A DNA stretch of 64,000 nt from Chroococcopsis sp964623815 (GTDB taxonomy: Bacteria > Cyanobacteriota > Cyanobacteriia > Cyanobacteriales > Microcystaceae): positions 108,600 through 172,599 of the forward strand of contig CAZUVR010000002.1 of NCBI GenBank assembly GCA_964623815.1, given 5' to 3'. The notes beneath the pieces are model-generated. The model worked only from the letters and a program-made list of their open reading frames with translations. It had not been told where the DNA came from and searched no databases. The position numbers and the translations under genes were made by a program. The first letter of the stretch is position 1. Each line of letters starts with the position of its first letter. This document shows, one piece after another, positions 51,371-61,451 of the stretch.

Positions 51371-52703
51371 GCATTCCTTTGTATTAGGCCCTCGTTTTCA
51401 ATATCTACGCTGGCAAATTTTGGGCTACACTTTAGCTACAATGATCGGGATTACCGGTATCTCTAATATTCTCGTCTATCAATTTTTTTATCATAGTCTG
51501 TATCAACAGGTAGACGAGCGCTTAAAAGTATTGGCGGATTCGGCCGCCCATAGTTTAGAAGCGATTAAAAAAGATAAAAAGGCTTTAACCGCACCTCCTA
51601 GTCGCCGTTTAGATGATGATCACGATCTCGATTTGCCCTGGCAAACTCTCCAACAATCGGAACAATCGATAGAGTGGTTCGATCAAGATGGTCAATTATT
51701 AGGAAAATCGGGAAAGCTTGAGTTTACCCGTCCCTTAAGCCTCGGAAAGCAGACTCTATCTACAAAACAGCCTCGACAATTGCTAACAATCCCGGTTTAT
51801 AACCATCAGCATTCTCAACAAAAAAATGCCAATACTGAAGATGCCGATCAAATTATCGGGTATGTTCGGGTTGGCGAATCTACGGAAGAAATTCAAGAAG
51901 ATTTACAGAGTCTGTTATGGGGTTTCGGTATCGGCAACCTGTTGACGTTAGGTTTTATAGGCCTCGGTGGCATGGTATTAACGCGACAGGCGCTTAAACC
52001 TTTAGCAAAAAGTTATCAACAACTGAAACAATTTACCGGGGATGCTTCCCATGAATTACGCAGCCCATTAACGGCGATTAAAACTTCCGTCGAAGTGTTA
52101 CAAAGTCACCCCGAACGCATCCACCCTCAGGATAGAGAAAAGTTAGCCAGTATTCTCAGCGCGACGGAGCAAATGAAACATTTAGTAGAAGATTTATTGT
52201 TACTGGCCCGCACTGATAATGATTTAGATTTAGTAGCCCAGGATATTGTTAATATTCCTTTAGAAGATTTATTAGATGATATTGTTTTATTCTTAGAACC
52301 TCAAGCAGAACAAAAAGATATTAACTTATCGGTTCACTTCCCGCAATCTGTCACCGTTAAAGGCAATGTTTTTCAACTACAACGATTATTTACTAACCTA
52401 ATAGATAATGCTATTAAATATACATCCCCTGGGGGAAAAGTGACCGTAACTCTGCAAGCCGAGGATAAAAAAGCGATCGTTCGTATACAAGATTCGGGTA
52501 TCGGTATTTCTACTGAAGAATTACCATTTATTTTTGATCGCTTTTGGCGTGCTGAAAAATCTCGCTCCCCAGGCATTAAAGGAACGGGTTTAGGATTAGC
52601 GATCGCTCAAAGTATCGTCCAAGCTCACAAAGGTGAAATTAACGTTAAAAGCCAATTAAATCAAGGCAGTTGTTTCACCGTCTCTTTACCACTCCTATCT
52701 TAA
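51339..52703 (+). CDS. Membrane sensor histidine kinase
   Basis: The 454-aa protein has two transmembrane helices around a periplasmic loop (GYTLATMIGITGISNILVYQ; GIGNLLTLGFIGLGGMVLT), then the H-box DASHELRSPLTAIKTSVEVL. The N-box (LIDNAIKYTSPGG), D-box (QDSGIGIS) and G-box (GTGLGLAIAQSI) are intact. The start ATG 51339 overlaps the regulator by 32 nt; an earlier ATG at 51309 is possible. The signal is unknown. Confidence 0.9.
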   Translation: MVWAIVSKTSKHSFVLGPRFQYLRWQILGYTLATMIGITGISNILVYQFFYHSLYQQVDERLKVLADSAAHSLEAIKKDKKALTAPPSRRLDDDHDLDLPWQTLQQSEQSIEWFDQDGQLLGKSGKLEFTRPLSLGKQTLSTKQPRQLLTIPVYNHQHSQQKNANTEDADQIIGYVRVGESTEEIQEDLQSLLWGFGIGNLLTLGFIGLGGMVLTRQALKPLAKSYQQLKQFTGDASHELRSPLTAIKTSVEVLQSHPERIHPQDREKLASILSATEQMKHLVEDLLLLARTDNDLDLVAQDIVNIPLEDLLDDIVLFLEPQAEQKDINLSVHFPQSVTVKGNVFQLQRLFTNLIDNAIKYTSPGGKVTVTLQAEDKKAIVRIQDSGIGISTEELPFIFDRFWRAEKSRSPGIKGTGLGLAIAQSIVQAHKGEINVKSQLNQGSCFTVSLPLLS

Positions 52704-52771
52704 TTACTTTAAGTATTAGGTATTATTTACTACTATTTTCTCTCTCCTTTGTTCTCACTACTAATTTACCC

Positions 52772-52803
52772 CTTTACACTTTCTTTACGTTCTTCTGTTA
52801 GCT
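52772..52803 (+). promoter_or_regulatory. 11-bp-spaced direct repeats, candidate OmpR/PhoB-type site
   Basis: CTTTAC recurs at 52772 and 52783, exactly 11 bp apart, as CTTTACAC-TTT-CTTTACGT, with a degenerate third unit TCTGTTAG at 52794. This 8+3 spacing is typical of OmpR/PhoB-family sites. It lies between the kinase gene and the PepSY gene. Confidence 0.4.
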
Positions 52804-52894
52804 TTGAAATAGGATGGACAGAGACAAAACAAATCAATTAACGAAATTGCTTTACTCTTAACCCTATCTTTCCTGATTATCGGGTTTCAAGCCT

Positions 52895-53203
52895 ATGCCT
52901 ATTCCTAAAAATAATCTTTTATTGCGGGCTTTTCGGAAATATCATCGAATTTTAGCGCTGATACTATGTTTGCCCCTGTTACTAACCGTGATTACGGGGA
53001 CCCTTTACACGATAGTGGAGGATTGGTTCGGACAAGAAGAAGCGGGAGAATTTCTCTTAGGCTTGCATACCCTCGAAATCCTACACCTGGAAAAATTTTA
53101 TCCCGTTCTTAATGGACTAGGTTTAGTTGGTTTATTAGTAACAGGAATGACGATGACTAACTTATTTTCCAAACGTTCTCATACTAAGCCCGAGCAATAT
53201 TAG
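52895..53203 (+). CDS. Small PepSY-type membrane protein
   Basis: The 102-aa protein has the PepSY-TM beginning (RAFRKYHRILALILCLPLLL, TVITGTLYTIVEDW) and a second helix near the C-terminus (LNGLGLVGLLVTGMTMT). The usual PepSY-TM protein is longer, so this is a reduced version. It is downstream of the two-component pair and may be its target, by position and the direct repeats. Confidence 0.8.
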   Translation: MPIPKNNLLLRAFRKYHRILALILCLPLLLTVITGTLYTIVEDWFGQEEAGEFLLGLHTLEILHLEKFYPVLNGLGLVGLLVTGMTMTNLFSKRSHTKPEQY

Positions 53204-53351
53204 TAGGAATAACTTAACTACATTGTCAAGGGTTTAAAAATAACTGAAATTCGCCTCATTAAATAAATAATGAAACCGGGGAGGAGTCTCTCACCCGCCC
53301 GTTTTGCCCTGCTCTTTTCCTCATTCCATTTTCACTATTCACAGGATATTT

Positions 53352-56300
53352 ATGGTCAGTCCTTTCTCCGTCTATACTGGTGGCAATAACACCCTATTAA
53401 CGAACGCACTTTTAGCGCCTAACTCTGGCATTATCGTCAATACTAGCTCTATTATCTTAAAAGCCTCATCCCTCAACGGGCCAGTTAGTTTTTACGATGG
53501 TTCTCTCTCTCCTTTAGGTATCGGTTCGGGGTTGTTATTAACATCAGGAACGGTGCCGGGAACGACTAACAGCCTGACTTGGTTCGGTAGTGATAATACT
53601 GGGTCTACCGGCTTTAATAACGGTGATGCGGATATTAATGCTGTGGTCAATACAGTTTTTCAAACTCAATCCTATGACGCGACGAGTTTAGCTTTTGACT
53701 TTACCGTTACTGATCCCACAGCCACCTCGATCAGCTTCGATCTGGTATTCGGTTCTGATGAATATCCCGAATGGGTAGATGCTTTTGTGGATTCGGCGAT
53801 CGTCATGGTAAATGGGGTTAATTACGCCCTATTCAATCACGATCCAATGAACCCTTTAAGCGTTATCAGCTCTAACCTGGCGGCGGGTTATTTCCAAGAT
53901 AATTCCACTGGTATCCTTCCGATTGAATATGACGGGGTTAGCCATGTTTTGAAAATTGTTGCCCCAATAAACGCGGGAATTAATCACATTAAAATTGCCA
54001 TCTCCGATACCGGGGATCATATTCTTGACACAGGTATGATCATCTCCAATCTTTCGGCAGGAAATACCCCCGGCTCGGGAGTAGTGACAACTCCGGGCAA
54101 AACCACCGAGAATGATGATACAGTTAGCGGCTCTGCTCAAGACGAGTTAATCGATCTCAAAGGTGGTAACGACATAGCCTATGCGGGGGCGGGCGATGAC
54201 ATTGTCGTTGGCGGCCTCGGTAATGACTCGATTTATGGCGGTAGCGGCAATGATCAACTCAAAGGGGATGGGGGTAATGATTATTTAGACGGTGGTGATG
54301 GTGTTTCCGATACGGTAGTCTTTTCCGGTGCGAGTACCGAGTACAGTCTTGCTTATAACGCGATTAATGGGAGCTATACCGTCACCGATAGTAAGACGGG
54401 GACTAGCTCTGACGGAATCGATACTCTTCTGAATATTGAATTTGCCAAATTCAGCAACGGGGTTTTTGCTGTTACCTCCGGTGGATTCACTACGATTACC
54501 CCTCCCCCACCGCCGCCAGTCAATACTCCTGGTTCCGTGATAATCACTGGTATCGAATCGGCAGGTAACACCCTGACGGCCAACGTGAGTGATGTCAATG
54601 GTGTTCCCGCTAGTGTTATCTATCAATGGCAATCTTCGGTTGACGGTGGCACAACTTGGAACAATATCGGCACCAACAGTAGTACCTATACCGTTACTTC
54701 GGCCAATAACGAGTCCCTCATCCAGGTTATCGCCTCCTATACCGATAAAGGGGGGAATATTGAATCTCCCGTAAGTGCTGCCAAAACCATTTTAAATACT
54801 AAGAGTGGTGATTTGGTCGTCACCTTGATGCAACTGAAAGCCCCGCTAGGTGCGAGTAATGTCAATCCCCTGACCACATTGGTGCAGGATGCGATCGATC
54901 TGGGCTTGTCTCCTAATACAGCGGCTCTCACCATCAAAACCGTCTTAGGGCTTCCGAGTACGGTCAATCTTCAAAGCTATGATGCTTACACGATTTTACA
55001 GACAGCTCCAACAAACGCTCAAGCGCTCACCGTCGAGAAAGTGGCGGTTCAAGTAGCGATTCTAACTTCTCTATCCGATGATGACACAGGATTGAATTTA
55101 ACCTCTGCCATCATTAAGGCCGCAAGTAATAATAAGACTCTCAACCTGGGGAATGTTAACGATCTATCTACCATTTTAGGTATCCCAGCCATCATCAATG
55201 CCAGTACGAAAAAATATCCCGAGCCTCTTAACGAAATCTACGATCGCAATAAAACTATGTCCGACGCGGTTGCCGATGGTAAAGGTATCGGTGCGATCGA
55301 GCAGGAATGGCAGGACTTGCTGAGTATTCAGGATGGTATCCAATCTACATCGATCGCGGATCTGAGCATCCACATCAACCAAGCCCCCATCGGTACGGCA
55401 ACAGCTAAATTAGCTAACGGAACCGAAGGCTCTGCCTACATATTAAAAAGTAGCGATTTACTGGCAGGTTTTAGCGATCCAGAAGGGAGCATTTTATCAG
55501 TAACGGATCTTACGGCTAATATTCCTGGAACTTTCACTGATAATTTAAACAATACTTGGACATTCACTTCAACACAGAAGTATAACGGCCCGGTAGAACT
55601 CACCTACAACGTTATTGACACTCAAGGTGCCGGCATATCAGCAAGTCAACTATTTGTTTTATCTCCCCTCCCCACAATTCCCGTATTCACTGGAACCGCT
55701 AACGCTGACAATCTCATCGGCACCACTGGCGCTGATAGCTTAGTGGGTTTAGGCGGAAATGATACTTATACCGTCAATCATTCTGGTGACATCGTGGTTG
55801 AAGAGCTCAACGCGGGAACCGATACAGTCAAAGCCACTATATCCTACACTCTCACCGCTAACGTAGAGAATTTAACCCTACTAGGTACGGCGATTACCGG
55901 CACGGGTAACGAACTCAATAACAGCCTGACGGGTAATGCCAGTAATAACGTCCTCAATGGCGGAGCGGGTAACGATATTCTCAATGGCGGAGCAGGAGCC
56001 GACACCTTAATCGGTGGTGTTGGTAATGATTCCTACTATATCGATAATTCATTAGACGTTATCACCGAAAATAGCAACGAAGGAACCGACACTGTTTATA
56101 GCACGATTAACTACAATCTCACGGGTACGGCTCTCGACAATCTGACGTTACAGGGTACGGCGATTAATGCTACTGGCAACGAACTTCATAATAGGCTAAC
56201 GGGTAATACGGGTAATAACGTTCTCAATGGCGGTGTGGGGAATGATGTTCTCAATGGCGGGGCAGGAGCAGACACCCTCATCGGTGGTGTTGGCAATGAT

Positions 56301-56885
56301 TCCTACTATGTTGATAATTCATTAGACGTTATCACCGAAAATAGCAACGAGGGAACCGACACTGTTTATAGCACGATTAACTATAACCTTACGGGTACGG
56401 CTCTCGACAATCTGACGTTACAGGGTACGGCGATTAACGGCACCGGTAACGAACTCAATAATAGCCTGACGGGTAATGCCAGCAATAACGTTCTCAATGG
56501 CGGCGCGGGTAACGATATTCTCAATGGCGGAGCAGGAGCCGACACCCTCATCGGTGGCTTTGGTAATGATTCTTACTCCCTTGGTCTTAACGACGGAGTT
56601 GTTGATATAGTTCGTTATTCGACAGGAGATGGTAGCGACATCATTAATCAATTTGTGAAAGGCTCTGACAAACTAGCCTTTACGGGAATTAGTTCTATCG
56701 ATGTCAAAGTCTCAGGAAGCGATACCCTATTAAGAATCGGAGATGGTATTGCTGGTAACGTTAATTTTGGCACCGGTTCTTTATTAATGACCATCAAAGG
56801 ACTAACCGGTTTCACCGCGGTCGAGTTAGGCGTTGGTGGCACTAGTCTTGATATTAGTAATTCTGCCCAATTCTTCTTCAGCTAA
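53352..56885 (+). CDS. Large RTX (calcium-binding) exoprotein with choice-of-anchor L domain
   Basis: The 1177-aa protein starts at ATG 53352 (AGGA nearby); an earlier ATG at 53304 gives an odd extension. The N-terminal domain with FGSDEYPEWVDAFVDSA is choice-of-anchor L type. A first RTX block (GGLGNDSIYGGSGNDQLKGD) is followed by an Ig-like region and a linker. The C-terminal RTX/SdiA-like units (NNVLNGGAGNDILNGGAGAD) repeat every 90 residues, with two 270-bp units nearly identical in DNA. Probably exported by a type I system; no transporter is in the window. Confidence 0.87.
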   Translation: MVSPFSVYTGGNNTLLTNALLAPNSGIIVNTSSIILKASSLNGPVSFYDGSLSPLGIGSGLLLTSGTVPGTTNSLTWFGSDNTGSTGFNNGDADINAVVNTVFQTQSYDATSLAFDFTVTDPTATSISFDLVFGSDEYPEWVDAFVDSAIVMVNGVNYALFNHDPMNPLSVISSNLAAGYFQDNSTGILPIEYDGVSHVLKIVAPINAGINHIKIAISDTGDHILDTGMIISNLSAGNTPGSGVVTTPGKTTENDDTVSGSAQDELIDLKGGNDIAYAGAGDDIVVGGLGNDSIYGGSGNDQLKGDGGNDYLDGGDGVSDTVVFSGASTEYSLAYNAINGSYTVTDSKTGTSSDGIDTLLNIEFAKFSNGVFAVTSGGFTTITPPPPPPVNTPGSVIITGIESAGNTLTANVSDVNGVPASVIYQWQSSVDGGTTWNNIGTNSSTYTVTSANNESLIQVIASYTDKGGNIESPVSAAKTILNTKSGDLVVTLMQLKAPLGASNVNPLTTLVQDAIDLGLSPNTAALTIKTVLGLPSTVNLQSYDAYTILQTAPTNAQALTVEKVAVQVAILTSLSDDDTGLNLTSAIIKAASNNKTLNLGNVNDLSTILGIPAIINASTKKYPEPLNEIYDRNKTMSDAVADGKGIGAIEQEWQDLLSIQDGIQSTSIADLSIHINQAPIGTATAKLANGTEGSAYILKSSDLLAGFSDPEGSILSVTDLTANIPGTFTDNLNNTWTFTSTQKYNGPVELTYNVIDTQGAGISASQLFVLSPLPTIPVFTGTANADNLIGTTGADSLVGLGGNDTYTVNHSGDIVVEELNAGTDTVKATISYTLTANVENLTLLGTAITGTGNELNNSLTGNASNNVLNGGAGNDILNGGAGADTLIGGVGNDSYYIDNSLDVITENSNEGTDTVYSTINYNLTGTALDNLTLQGTAINATGNELHNRLTGNTGNNVLNGGVGNDVLNGGAGADTLIGGVGNDSYYVDNSLDVITENSNEGTDTVYSTINYNLTGTALDNLTLQGTAINGTGNELNNSLTGNASNNVLNGGAGNDILNGGAGADTLIGGFGNDSYSLGLNDGVVDIVRYSTGDGSDIINQFVKGSDKLAFTGISSIDVKVSGSDTLLRIGDGIAGNVNFGTGSLLMTIKGLTGFTAVELGVGGTSLDISNSAQFFFS
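55903..56560 (+). repeat. 270-bp tandem repeat inside the RTX gene
   Basis: CTCTCGACAATCTGACGTTA occurs at 56131 and 56401, giving a 270-bp period (90 codons). About 2.4 copies are present between 55903 and 56560. The high DNA identity suggests recent duplication. Confidence 0.75.
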
Positions 56886-56924
56886 TTCACAACCGCTCGG
56901 CGTGGAAATGTTGGCCAGGAGAGT

Positions 56925-58298
56925 TTAAAGTCTCTCCTTAATAGCTTCTACCGTTCGCTCAGTGCTTCTTATCGCGCCCTCAAAGAAGCCAGGCCAACTG
57001 TCCGCCATTTCCGTTCCCGCCCAGTAGATACGCCCTACTGGTTCCGTAAGAGCTTGACCGTAACTCGTCCATACCCCAGGCGGCATAAAAGCCGCGTAGC
57101 CTCCTCCCGTCCAAGGTTCGCCAGGCCAGTCCATCTCGTCGTAAGTTACTGGGGATAGGGCCTCTTCACCGAAATAGGTAGCTATATCGGCGAGTACGGC
57201 AGCCCGACGCTCCTCATCGCTTAGTATACGCCAGGCATTATAACGATCGCCCACGACAAAAGTAGCGATGACACCGACACCAGTTTCCGGATCGGAACTA
57301 TCGGCGCAGAGTTCGATCGTCTTACAGTTGCCGAGTCCGATTCCAGCTAAACCTTTTTTGCGCCAGAAAGGATGACTGTAGGAGATGAGGATTTTGGCGC
57401 AACATCCCATCGGCACTCTTTGGGTTAGCTGTTGCCGCAGAGGGGGCAGGGGGGGAGTATAGAAGATTCGCCCCGCTAGATGGGGAGGCATAGCGACGAT
57501 GACGAACTTAGCCGCGTATTTACCTTTAGTTGTCTCCACTTCTACACCCGTATCGTTCTGATAAATATGTAGGGCAGGTTCACCTAGAAGAATCTTGCCA
57601 TCTAACTCGGCGGCGATGAGTGGGGGAATCTGTCCCGCACCGCCGTGAATCAATTCGGCCTCAGGGGATTGGGCTTGAGGAGCGCAATTTTGACCCCAGA
57701 GAACGTGCAGTAGGGATACTTGATCTGGTTCGGCGGGGCCGAGGAAGCCGACAGCACGAACCATATAGGCGAAATACCACCGGGCGAAGGCAGTGTGAGT
57801 ATTATCTTTGATCCAGTCGGCGAAGGTTCGGCCGTCGAGTTTTTTATTCTCCTCATCTGCTATGGGATACCCGGGCGGGAAAGCTTTACTTAATGCCTCG
57901 AAACCTTTCCACGCCTCCATCGCATCCTGCCAATCTTCCTCGCTCACTCCAGGGGCTGATCCTTCCGGGAAACCCTGGAAAAATCCGTCGAACTCGTAGC
58001 GTTTGCCGTCATAGATTAAAACTTTTTTGCCTGTGGCAGGGGAGGGGAAGCGGCGTACTCCGTATTCATCTAGTAGGGAGAGGAAGCGATGGTGTGTCGG
58101 CCCTACCCATTGTCCACCGCGATCGATCCACTGTCCATTGGATAAATATTCACCGAACATCCTGCCCCCGATGCGCTCTCTGGCTTCAATTACCAGTACA
58201 CTCCGATTATCTCGGCTTAAATTGCGGGCGGCTATCAGTCCGGCTAATCCAGCACCGATGATAATACAATCGTAAGTATTTGCTGTTAGTTCGGTCAT
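56925..58298 (-). CDS. FAD-dependent amine oxidase
   Basis: The 457-aa flavoprotein has the FAD-binding IIIGAGLAGLIAARNL with EARERIGGRM, and a C-terminal IYWAGTEMADSWPGFFEGAI that holds the flavin. This is the monoamine / L-amino-acid oxidase fold. Substrate is not evident. No signal peptide. Convergent with the RTX gene. Confidence 0.9.
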   Translation of the reverse strand: MTELTANTYDCIIIGAGLAGLIAARNLSRDNRSVLVIEARERIGGRMFGEYLSNGQWIDRGGQWVGPTHHRFLSLLDEYGVRRFPSPATGKKVLIYDGKRYEFDGFFQGFPEGSAPGVSEEDWQDAMEAWKGFEALSKAFPPGYPIADEENKKLDGRTFADWIKDNTHTAFARWYFAYMVRAVGFLGPAEPDQVSLLHVLWGQNCAPQAQSPEAELIHGGAGQIPPLIAAELDGKILLGEPALHIYQNDTGVEVETTKGKYAAKFVIVAMPPHLAGRIFYTPPLPPLRQQLTQRVPMGCCAKILISYSHPFWRKKGLAGIGLGNCKTIELCADSSDPETGVGVIATFVVGDRYNAWRILSDEERRAAVLADIATYFGEEALSPVTYDEMDWPGEPWTGGGYAAFMPPGVWTSYGQALTEPVGRIYWAGTEMADSWPGFFEGAIRSTERTVEAIKERL

Positions 58299-58444
58299 AA
58301 GTCACCTCAAAAGCCTCCTACATTAATTTATAACTTAGTGACGCGAGAAAAAAGAAAATAAAAGTATCTTTAACTAAATCGAGATTTTTTTGTTACATTG
58401 GTGTCGGGCCATCTATCGCTCTTTATTTCAAAGCACTAGCTTTC

Positions 58445-59131
58445 ATGTCATCTTCTGTACCTTCTTCCGAACCTTTTAGTCCGATCGCACAACAACCCGA
58501 AATTTTTCAATGGGCTAAGTCTCACTATCGGGATCGCGTTTTTACCAAAGATGAACGTATTCCCAGCCGTCCGGGATTATTGTATCTAGTAGAATACGGT
58601 GCCGTCCGTATTATGGGGAAAGCGCAAGTTAACGTAGAAAATAACGGTGAGAATTCCTCCGCAGCCGAAAGTGAAGATGTGTTTTTAGGTTTCGTCGGAG
58701 CCGGGCAACCTTTTGAAATCGTATCTCAATTCCCCTTTAAGTTAAATGCCTACGCCCACATCGAGGGCACTGCCTTGGTGTGGCTATATTGGGAGGATCT
58801 CGAACGCTGGCCCCATCTGCGTCCGGCCATAGTAGAGACTTTTCGCTATCAGTATCAACGTAAGTTATTCTGGTTGAGTATTTTAGGGCAGAAACGATCG
58901 ATCGATCGTTTGATGGGCTTCTTAGCCTTATTGATCGAGGAGTACGGCCAACCCTGTACCGACGGGTATTATTTACCCTACGTTCTGACTCATGCTCAGA
59001 TTGCCAGCGCCATAGGAACTACCAGAGTGACAGTTACCCGATTGATGGGTAAGCTGAAACAGAAAAAATTAATCTTTCTTAAGGATGATCATTTAATTGG
59101 CTTACCCAGCCTTTTTATTAATGGGAATTAA
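58445..59131 (+). CDS. Crp/Fnr-family transcriptional regulator
   Basis: The 228-aa protein has a cyclic-nucleotide-binding-like beta-roll in the first 130 residues and a Crp HTH at about 185-215 (THAQIASAIGTTRVTVTRLM). The beta-roll lacks an obvious PRC box, so cAMP binding is doubtful. Divergent from the amine oxidase and upstream of katE, separated from it by a long perfect hairpin. Confidence 0.88.
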   Translation: MSSSVPSSEPFSPIAQQPEIFQWAKSHYRDRVFTKDERIPSRPGLLYLVEYGAVRIMGKAQVNVENNGENSSAAESEDVFLGFVGAGQPFEIVSQFPFKLNAYAHIEGTALVWLYWEDLERWPHLRPAIVETFRYQYQRKLFWLSILGQKRSIDRLMGFLALLIEEYGQPCTDGYYLPYVLTHAQIASAIGTTRVTVTRLMGKLKQKKLIFLKDDHLIGLPSLFINGN

Positions 59132-59209
59132 TTTCTTATTTTCTTCCTTAAAAGCGTAGAGAACGGTTATATTTTATCTTACTTATGATATAGAATAATA
59201 AGCTTTTTT

Positions 59210-59248
59210 TATAACTAGAGCTAGAGAAATTCTCTAGCTCTAGTTATA
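59210..59248. repeat. Perfect 19-bp inverted repeat upstream of katE
   Basis: Arms TATAACTAGAGCTAGAGAA and TTCTCTAGCTCTAGTTATA are separated by one A. Nothing T-rich follows on the plus strand and no terminator T-run is on the minus strand, so it is better explained as a cruciform-forming regulatory site. It lies 82 bp before the catalase ATG. Confidence 0.75.
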
Positions 59249-59330
59249 TAGAATTAGGAAAAATTCAAGAAAGTTTTGATGTCAAGTACAAGTAACTTTT
59301 ACATATAACCAGTAATTAAGGTACTAAAAT

Positions 59331-61451
59331 ATGAGTAAAAAAAACTCAATTAACCAAGACAGTAAGCAGAGAGATCTCGACAATAATCGCCAAGATGCAG
59401 AAGGATATTTAACTACTGATGAAGGTCAATTAGTTAATAATACTGATGAATCTTTAAAAGCAGGTCGCCGAGGGCCATCATTAATCGAAGATTTTATGGC
59501 CCATGAGAAAATAGCTCACTTAGATCGGGAGAGGATTCCCGAAAGGTTAGTACACGCAAGGGGTTCGGGCGCACATGGTTATTTCCAGCCTTATCAATCG
59601 TGGACAGATATAACTAAAGCTAAATTCTTACAAGATCCTGAAGTTAAAACACCCGTATTTGTCAGGTTTTCTAATGTTAACGGTTCTAAAGGGGCATCCG
59701 ATACTCTTAGAGACGTTCGCGGATTCGCTATTAAGTTCTATACGGAAGAGGGAAATTATGACTTAGTAGGTAATAATATTCCGGTATTTTTCGTTCAGGA
59801 TTGGATTAAATTTGCTGATGTAGTTCACGCTTTAAAACCAGAGCCAGATCGAGAAATGCCTGGTAATTCCAGCGCTCACGATAGTTTTTGGGATTTCATT
59901 TCTTTGATGCCCGAATCGATGCACATGGTGATGTGGTTGCTATCGGATTATGCTCTACCGAGAAGCTATCGGATGATGAAAAGCTTTGCCGTGCATACTT
60001 TCCGTTTCGTCAACGAAGATGGAAAATCCCGCTTCGTAAAATTACACGTTAAACCGTTACTCGGGGTTCATTCTCTCGATTGGGATGAAGCACAAAAAAT
60101 AGCGGGAAAAGATCCAGATTTCCTGCGTCATGATTTATGGGATGCGATCGGTAGCGGTGATTATCCCGAATATGAATTAGGAGTACAAATTATCGAAGAG
60201 GGAAACGAATCTCAATTCGATTTCGACATCTTAGATTCAACTAAATTAATTCCCGAAGAACTCGTGCCCGTTACTCCTTTAGGTAAGATAGTTTTAAATC
60301 GCAATCCCGATAATTTCTTCGCCGAAACCGAACAAGTTGCTTTCCAACCTTCTAATGTAGTTGCGGGAATTGATTTCACAGATGATCCCTTATTACAGGG
60401 TAGGCTATTTTCTTACGCCGATACCCAATTCCACCGTTTAGGTAGTGCTAATTACACACAACTGCCAATTAATAGACCCGTTTGCCCTGTTCATCACAAT
60501 TTACAAGATGGTTTTATGCAAACGGATGTTCGGACTACGAAAGTTAATTATACTCCTAATTCTTTAGGTGGTGGTTGTCCTTTTTCGACCCCCGAGAGAG
60601 CGGGCGGTTTCGTTACTTATCCATCAAAAGTAGAAGGTGAGAAAGTTCGTGAACGCAGCCCTAGTTTTAACGAACATTTTAACCAAGCGCGGTTATTCTG
60701 GAATAGCATGAGCGGCCCAGAGAAAGAACATCTCGTTAAAGCAGCTCAGTTTGAATTGGGAAAAGTTTTCCACGATCACATCAAGGTGAAAATGCTGGAG
60801 TTATTTAACGAGGTGGATCACGAATTAGCGGTGATGATCGCCGCTGGCTTGGGATTGACCGCACCAGATGTTAAGGAAAAGCAGAAAAATCAGCAGACAT
60901 CTCCTTCTCTGAGTATTGTCGAATTGGCTAAAACTATGTGCAAGTCGATCAAAACCCGTATGATCGCCGTACTGGTGGCTGATGGGGTGAGAATGCAGGA
61001 GCTTCAGGCTGTGAAAGAGGCTTTAGATAAGGAGGGGGCTTGTATTAAAATAGTGGCTCCTCACGGCGGTAAGGTCAAGACGGATAACGGCGAGGAAATC
61101 GTTGTTGATATGACGTTCTTAACTTCCGCGTCGGTGATTTTTGATGCTATTTATATCCCTGGCGGTGCCAATAGCATCAAAATGTTACAGGGTAATGCGG
61201 AGGTGCTTCATTTTATTATGGAGGCTTTCAAGCACTGTAAGGCGATCGGTGCAACAGGAGAAGGTGTTAAGTTATTCTCTCTAGCCGGTATTACGGGTGT
61301 GGACATCTCGCAGAATGGCTTACGCTCTAATTCCGGGGTGATTACCTGTCAGCAGGTGGACGATATGACTGGGTTTAACCAGAACTTCATCGATGCCATA
61401 GCTCAGCATCGTTTCTGGTCGAGAACGGAGAAAGCTCAAGTACCTGCTTAA
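59331..61451 (+). CDS. katE: Large-subunit monofunctional catalase (HPII/KatE type)
   Basis: The 706-aa enzyme disproportionates hydrogen peroxide. Residues visible: His75 (RLVHARGSGAHG), Asn148 (LVGNNIPVFFVQD) and the haem-ligand Tyr362 (RLFSYADTQFHRLG). The C-terminal domain (about 540-700) is the flavodoxin/class I amidotransferase-like fold (RMIAVLVADGVRMQELQAVK, DAIYIPGGANS) of large catalases. Possible regulators are the upstream Crp/Fnr gene and the hairpin. Confidence 0.95.
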   Translation: MSKKNSINQDSKQRDLDNNRQDAEGYLTTDEGQLVNNTDESLKAGRRGPSLIEDFMAHEKIAHLDRERIPERLVHARGSGAHGYFQPYQSWTDITKAKFLQDPEVKTPVFVRFSNVNGSKGASDTLRDVRGFAIKFYTEEGNYDLVGNNIPVFFVQDWIKFADVVHALKPEPDREMPGNSSAHDSFWDFISLMPESMHMVMWLLSDYALPRSYRMMKSFAVHTFRFVNEDGKSRFVKLHVKPLLGVHSLDWDEAQKIAGKDPDFLRHDLWDAIGSGDYPEYELGVQIIEEGNESQFDFDILDSTKLIPEELVPVTPLGKIVLNRNPDNFFAETEQVAFQPSNVVAGIDFTDDPLLQGRLFSYADTQFHRLGSANYTQLPINRPVCPVHHNLQDGFMQTDVRTTKVNYTPNSLGGGCPFSTPERAGGFVTYPSKVEGEKVRERSPSFNEHFNQARLFWNSMSGPEKEHLVKAAQFELGKVFHDHIKVKMLELFNEVDHELAVMIAAGLGLTAPDVKEKQKNQQTSPSLSIVELAKTMCKSIKTRMIAVLVADGVRMQELQAVKEALDKEGACIKIVAPHGGKVKTDNGEEIVVDMTFLTSASVIFDAIYIPGGANSIKMLQGNAEVLHFIMEAFKHCKAIGATGEGVKLFSLAGITGVDISQNGLRSNSGVITCQQVDDMTGFNQNFIDAIAQHRFWSRTEKAQVPA

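Noticed and set aside
55903..56560. Repeats in the RTX gene as a non-coding array
   Set aside because: They are in frame and encode GGxGxD-type calcium-binding units.
57893..58275. Plus-strand ORFs across the amine oxidase gene
   Set aside because: They are antisense shadows of a gene with a clear FAD-binding motif.
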